Assembly (NCBI GenBank): GCA_003170995.1
Contig: PMXT01000027.1
Coordinates: 1 to 8,879, forward strand
Reading direction: 5' to 3'
Length of the DNA stretch: 8,879 bases
Source of the DNA: Actinomycetota bacterium
Lineage (GTDB): Bacteria; Actinomycetota; Thermoleophilia; Gaiellales; Gaiellaceae
The position numbers and the translations under genes were made by a program. Under the pieces are notes generated by a model that was not told where the DNA came from, ran no database searches, and saw only the letters and a program-made list of their open reading frames with translations. This document shows positions 6,634-8,879 of the stretch, piece after piece (within the stretch, counting starts at the first letter, position 1; each line of letters starts with the position of its first letter).

Positions 6634-6855
6634 ATGGCGAAGAGCGAAGAGAAAATCGAAGTAGAAGGAGAGGTCGTCGAGGCGCTTCCGAGCACAATGT
6701 TTCGGGTGCAGGTCGATGGCGGATATAGCGTGCTTGCGACCATCTCGGGAAAGATGCGTAAGCACTACATTAGGATCCTCCCCGGCGACAAGGTGAAGAT
6801 CGAGCTCTCGCCTTACGACCTGACACGCGGCAGGATCACCTTCAGACACAGGTAA
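6634..6855 (+). CDS. infA: Translation initiation factor IF-1
   Basis: IF-1 occupies the A site of the 30S subunit during initiation and acts with IF-2 and IF-3. The 73-residue product is a single S1/OB-fold domain. It has [20 protein letters not shown] at about 10-29, HISGK-like [20 protein letters not shown] at 35-54, and the end [17 protein letters not shown]. The usual His before ISGK is replaced by Thr36 here. The ATG at 6634 gives [12 protein letters not shown], the normal N-terminus and length. The purine run GAAGG at 6629-6633 touches the start codon and cannot act as a normal ribosome binding site for it. GTG 6625, ATG 6610 and ATG 6517 are in frame upstream, so the real start is less certain than the identity. 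Confidence 0.93.
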   Translation: MAKSEEKIEVEGEVVEALPSTMFRVQVDGGYSVLATISGKMRKHYIRILPGDKVKIELSPYDLTRGRITFRHR

Positions 6856-6860
6856 GGAAA

Positions 6861-6974
6861 ATGAAAGTTCGTCCCTCCGTAAAACCGATCTGCGAACGTT
6901 GCCGGGTCATCAAGCGTCACGGTGTCGTGATGGTGATCTGCTCCAACCCCCGCCACAAGCAGCGGCAGGGCTGA
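6861..6974 (+). CDS. rpmJ: 50S ribosomal protein L36 (zinc form)
   Basis: L36 is the smallest large-subunit protein and binds 23S rRNA near its 3' half. The 37-residue product reads [20 protein letters not shown] at its start and ends [11 protein letters not shown]. Cys11, Cys14, Cys27 and His32 form the zinc ribbon of the cysteine-bearing form. The ATG at 6861 follows the infA stop by five bases. AAGGA at 6854-6858 overlaps that stop codon and lies close to the start. Length and sequence are canonical, and the position between infA and rpsM is the standard one. Confidence 0.97.
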   Translation: MKVRPSVKPICERCRVIKRHGVVMVICSNPRHKQRQG

Positions 6975-6987
6975 GAAGGACTAGTCA

Positions 6988-7362
6988 ATGGCACGTATCG
7001 CTGGCGTCAATCTGCCCAATCAGAAGCGACTCGAGATCGGGCTGACCTACATCTTCGGAGTCGGCCGTTCGGCGTCGCTCAAGATTTGCCGCTCGCTCGG
7101 ACTCTCGCCCGACACCAAGATGCGCGATCTCACCGATGAGGAAGTCACCAAGCTCCGCAACTACATCGATCAGAACCTCGAGGTTGAGGGCGATCTTCGC
7201 CGCGAGCGCCAGCAGGCAATCAAGCGCCTGGTCGAGATCGGCTGCTACCGCGGTATCCGTCATCGTCGCGGCTTGCCGGTTAACGGTCAGAGGACGAAGA
7301 CGAACGCACGCACTCGCAAGGGCCCGAAGAAGCTGATCGGTCGAGGCAAGAAGGGGAAATAG
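6988..7362 (+). CDS. rpsM: 30S ribosomal protein S13
   Basis: S13 lies at the top of the 30S head, contacts the P-site tRNA through its C-terminal tail and bridges to the large subunit. The 124-residue product begins [20 protein letters not shown]. It has the helix-hairpin-helix region [14 protein letters not shown] and the diagnostic block [20 protein letters not shown], then [11 protein letters not shown]. The tail after it is lysine- and glycine-rich. The ATG start at 6988 is preceded by GAGAAGGA at 6973-6980, seven bases away. The gap to rpmJ is only 13 bases, so there is no room for an E. coli-type S4-binding leader directly before rpsM. Confidence 0.97.
   Translation: MARIAGVNLPNQKRLEIGLTYIFGVGRSASLKICRSLGLSPDTKMRDLTDEEVTKLRNYIDQNLEVEGDLRRERQQAIKRLVEIGCYRGIRHRRGLPVNGQRTKTNARTRKGPKKLIGRGKKGK
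7351..7356 (+). promoter_or_regulatory. Ribosome binding site that supports the TTG start of rpsK
   Basis: AAGGGG lies within the last codons of rpsM, six bases before TTG at 7363. The TTG follows the rpsM stop codon (TAG 7360-7362) directly and gives the S11-like N-terminus [19 protein letters not shown]. Confidence 0.75.
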
Positions 7363-7764
7363 TTGGCACCTCCTAGAAAACCGACGCGCGGTCGTACGCG
7401 CCGCCGCGTCAAGAAGAACATCGCCATCGGCCAGGCTCACATCAAGACGTCGTTCAACAACACGATCGTCGCGCTGACCGATCGCGAAGGCGCCGTAATC
7501 GTCTGGGAATCGGCCGGCTCTGCGGGTTTCAAGGGATCGCGCAAGTCGACGCCTTTCGCCGCACAGGTGACGGCTGACTCTGCGGCGCGTAAGGGCATGG
7601 AGCACGGGTTGCAGAAGGTGGAGGTTTTCGTCAAAGGCCCGGGATCGGGTCGCGAGACGGCCATTCGTTCGCTTCAGGCCGCCGGGCTGGAGATCCTCTC
7701 GGTCAAAGACGTAACGCCGCAAGCTCACAACGGCGTTCGACAGAAGAAAAGGCGCAGGGTATAG
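7363..7764 (+). CDS. rpsK: 30S ribosomal protein S11
   Basis: S11 lies on the 30S platform and helps form the mRNA exit channel near the E site. The 133-residue product has a basic N-terminus, then [54 protein letters not shown] and [14 protein letters not shown]. The C-terminal block reads [18 protein letters not shown]. The usual bacterial form is close to DVTPIPHNGCRPPKRRRV, so this tail is divergent around a conserved HNG. Translation starts at TTG 7363, directly after the rpsM stop, with AAGGGG as ribosome binding site. Three bases separate it from rpsD. Confidence 0.97.
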   Translation: MAPPRKPTRGRTRRRVKKNIAIGQAHIKTSFNNTIVALTDREGAVIVWESAGSAGFKGSRKSTPFAAQVTADSAARKGMEHGLQKVEVFVKGPGSGRETAIRSLQAAGLEILSVKDVTPQAHNGVRQKKRRRV

Positions 7765-7767
7765 GCG

Positions 7768-8388
7768 ATGGCACGGAACCTAGGGCCAAAATGCAAGCAG
7801 TGCCGACGCGAGGGCCTCAAGCTCTTCCTCAAGGGCGAGCGCTGCCTGACCGAGAAGTGCGCTGCGGAGCGACGTAGCTATCCGCCGGGTGAGCACGGGC
7901 GCAATCGCATCAAGCAGAGCGAATACCTGCAGCAGTTGCGCGAGAAGCAGAAGGCACGCCGCTACTACGGACTGCTCGAGAAACAGTTCCGCGGCTACTA
8001 CGAGAAGGCGGCACGCCGTTCGGGCATCACCGGCGAGAACCTGCTGCGCCTACTCGAGGCCAGACTCGATAACGTGGTCACGCGCCTCGGCTTTGCTTCC
8101 TCGCGCTCGCAGGCTCGCCAGCTCGTTCGACACGGGCACTTCCAGGTGAACGGGCGTCGAGTCAACATCCCGAGCTACCAGCTCAAACCCGAGGACGTGA
8201 TCGCGATGCGGGCAGGCTCCGACGCCGAGCCGCTGATTCGCGATGCCACCGATCTCACCGCCTCAGTACCAGGCTGGATGCAGGCCGATCACGAAGGTTT
8301 GACGGGGACGATTTTGCGCTGGCCTGAGCGCGAGGAGATCGACACACAGGTGCAGGAATCTTTGATCGTCGAGCTCTATTCGAAGTAA
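7768..8388 (+). CDS. rpsD: 30S ribosomal protein S4 (zinc-binding form)
   Basis: S4 is a primary 16S rRNA-binding protein that nucleates 30S assembly. In several bacteria it also represses its own operon. The 206-residue product begins [20 protein letters not shown] and carries Cys9, Cys12, Cys26 and Cys31, the zinc form. [16 protein letters not shown] follows. The S4 RNA-binding domain lies at about 95-155, with [20 protein letters not shown] and [20 protein letters not shown]. The end [12 protein letters not shown] is canonical. The ATG start at 7768 has only a weak site (CAGGG at 7755-7759) and follows rpsK by three bases, so coupling is likely. Keeping rpsD between rpsK and rpoA is typical of actinobacteria and clostridia. 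Confidence 0.97.
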   Translation: MARNLGPKCKQCRREGLKLFLKGERCLTEKCAAERRSYPPGEHGRNRIKQSEYLQQLREKQKARRYYGLLEKQFRGYYEKAARRSGITGENLLRLLEARLDNVVTRLGFASSRSQARQLVRHGHFQVNGRRVNIPSYQLKPEDVIAMRAGSDAEPLIRDATDLTASVPGWMQADHEGLTGTILRWPEREEIDTQVQESLIVELYSK

Positions 8389-8417
8389 CCGACCGGGATA
8401 CGTTTTAGGGAGAGGGA

Positions 8418-8423
8418 AAGGAA
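8418..8423 (+). promoter_or_regulatory. Ribosome binding site that decides the TTG start of rpoA
   Basis: AAGGAA ends seven bases before TTG at 8431. The later in-frame ATG at 8452 has no purine-rich site upstream, so the TTG is the better start. It lies in the 42-base gap 8389-8430 after rpsD, in which I see no terminator and no convincing promoter. Confidence 0.75.
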
Positions 8424-8430
8424 CGGCAAC

Positions 8431-8879
8431 TTGGCTACTCGTACGAGCCTCATGGAATTTAAGGTTCCCAAAATCGTCCACGAGGAAGTGGACGAGCGCC
8501 GCGGCATCTTCGTGATCGAGCCGCTCGATCGCGGTTTCGGCTACACGTTCGGGAACTCGCTACGGCGCGTGCTGCTCTCCTCGCTAGAGGGCGCCGCTGT
8601 CACTTCGGTGAAGATCGAGGGAGTCGCGCACGAGTTCACCACCATTCCCGGTGTGCGCGAGGACGTGACCGACATCGTGCTGAACGTCAAGTCGCTGGTG
8701 GTCAAGAACTACAGCGAGCAGACGCGCGTGGTGCGGATCGAAAAGAGCCAGAAGGGCCCCATCACCGGCGCCGACGTCCGCACCGACGAGCAGGTGGAAG
8801 TGATCAACAAGGACCACCTCATCGCCACGCTGACCGAGAATGTGCCCTTTTTGCTGGAAATGGTGGTGGAGAACGGCCG
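8431..8879 (+). CDS. rpoA: RNA polymerase alpha subunit, N-terminal part (cut by the window edge)
   Basis: Alpha dimerises through its N-terminal domain and is the scaffold on which beta and beta' assemble. The C-terminal domain, not present here, contacts upstream promoter DNA and activators. The visible 149 codons include [20 protein letters not shown] followed by [14 protein letters not shown], the dimerisation helix block, and then [20 protein letters not shown], all highly diagnostic. The chosen start is TTG 8431, giving [15 protein letters not shown]. It is supported by AAGGAA at 8418-8423. Starting at ATG 8452 instead would remove seven residues. The reading frame is open to the right edge, where a gene of about 310-340 codons would normally continue, usually followed by rplQ. 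Confidence 0.96.
   Translation, partial: MATRTSLMEFKVPKIVHEEVDERRGIFVIEPLDRGFGYTFGNSLRRVLLSSLEGAAVTSVKIEGVAHEFTTIPGVREDVTDIVLNVKSLVVKNYSEQTRVVRIEKSQKGPITGADVRTDEQVEVINKDHLIATLTENVPFLLEMVVENG

Noticed and set aside
6985..7728. Long minus-strand open frame of 247 codons opposite rpsM and rpsK
   Set aside because: It is fully antisense to two certain ribosomal protein genes, is rich in Arg, Leu and Asp as expected from the complement of GC-rich codons, and shows no recognisable motif.
8389..8430. Promoter or terminator between rpsD and rpoA
   Set aside because: The 42-base gap has a good ribosome binding site but no hairpin with a T tract and no paired -35 and -10 elements.

Overview
This is an ordinary, intact stretch of the bacterial spc operon running into the alpha operon. 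All genes are on the + strand, with the 3' end of rplN at the left edge and the 5' part of rpoA at the right edge. The order is rplN'-rplX-rplE-rpsN(Z)-rpsH-rplF-rplR-rpsE-rpmD-rplO-secY-adk-map-infA-rpmJ-rpsM-rpsK-rpsD-rpoA'. Every gene was recognised from conserved protein motifs. I see no mobile element, CRISPR array, tRNA, rRNA or phage-like gene, and no evidence of a previously undescribed system.

Organism (inference): the DNA is GC-rich by eye, codons end mostly in G or C, and GTG and TTG starts are common. secY-adk-map-infA-rpmJ-rpsM-rpsK-rpsD-rpoA is the gram-positive arrangement with rpsD kept in the alpha cluster. S14 is the short zinc form, and adenylate kinase has the short lid. 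L15 carries an Ala/Lys/Pro/Glu tail. Together these suggest an actinobacterial lineage, possibly a deep-branching one such as Thermoleophilia. Another high-GC Terrabacteria group cannot be excluded without a phylogeny.

Layout: 1-3882 encodes large- and small-subunit ribosomal proteins packed end to end, mostly with 1-8 base overlaps. The exception is a 57-base gap between rpsH and rplF that holds a perfect 8-bp hairpin. 3892-6505 is secY, adk and map, which overlap or nearly abut: translocon channel, adenylate kinase and methionine aminopeptidase. 6506-6633 is the longest gap in the window (128 bases). It carries two strong inverted repeats and lies just before infA. 6634-8388 is infA, rpmJ, rpsM, rpsK and rpsD. 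8389-8430 is a short gap with a good ribosome binding site, and rpoA follows from a TTG start.

Together the genes supply ribosome assembly, translation initiation, nascent-chain N-terminal processing, membrane insertion, nucleotide balance and the RNA polymerase assembly scaffold. Four ribosomal proteins (L24, S14, L36, S4) keep cysteine or cysteine/histidine zinc-site signatures. The points most worth a second look are modest: the intergenic hairpins, the unclear infA start, the cysteine spacing in L24, and a divergent S11 C-terminus.
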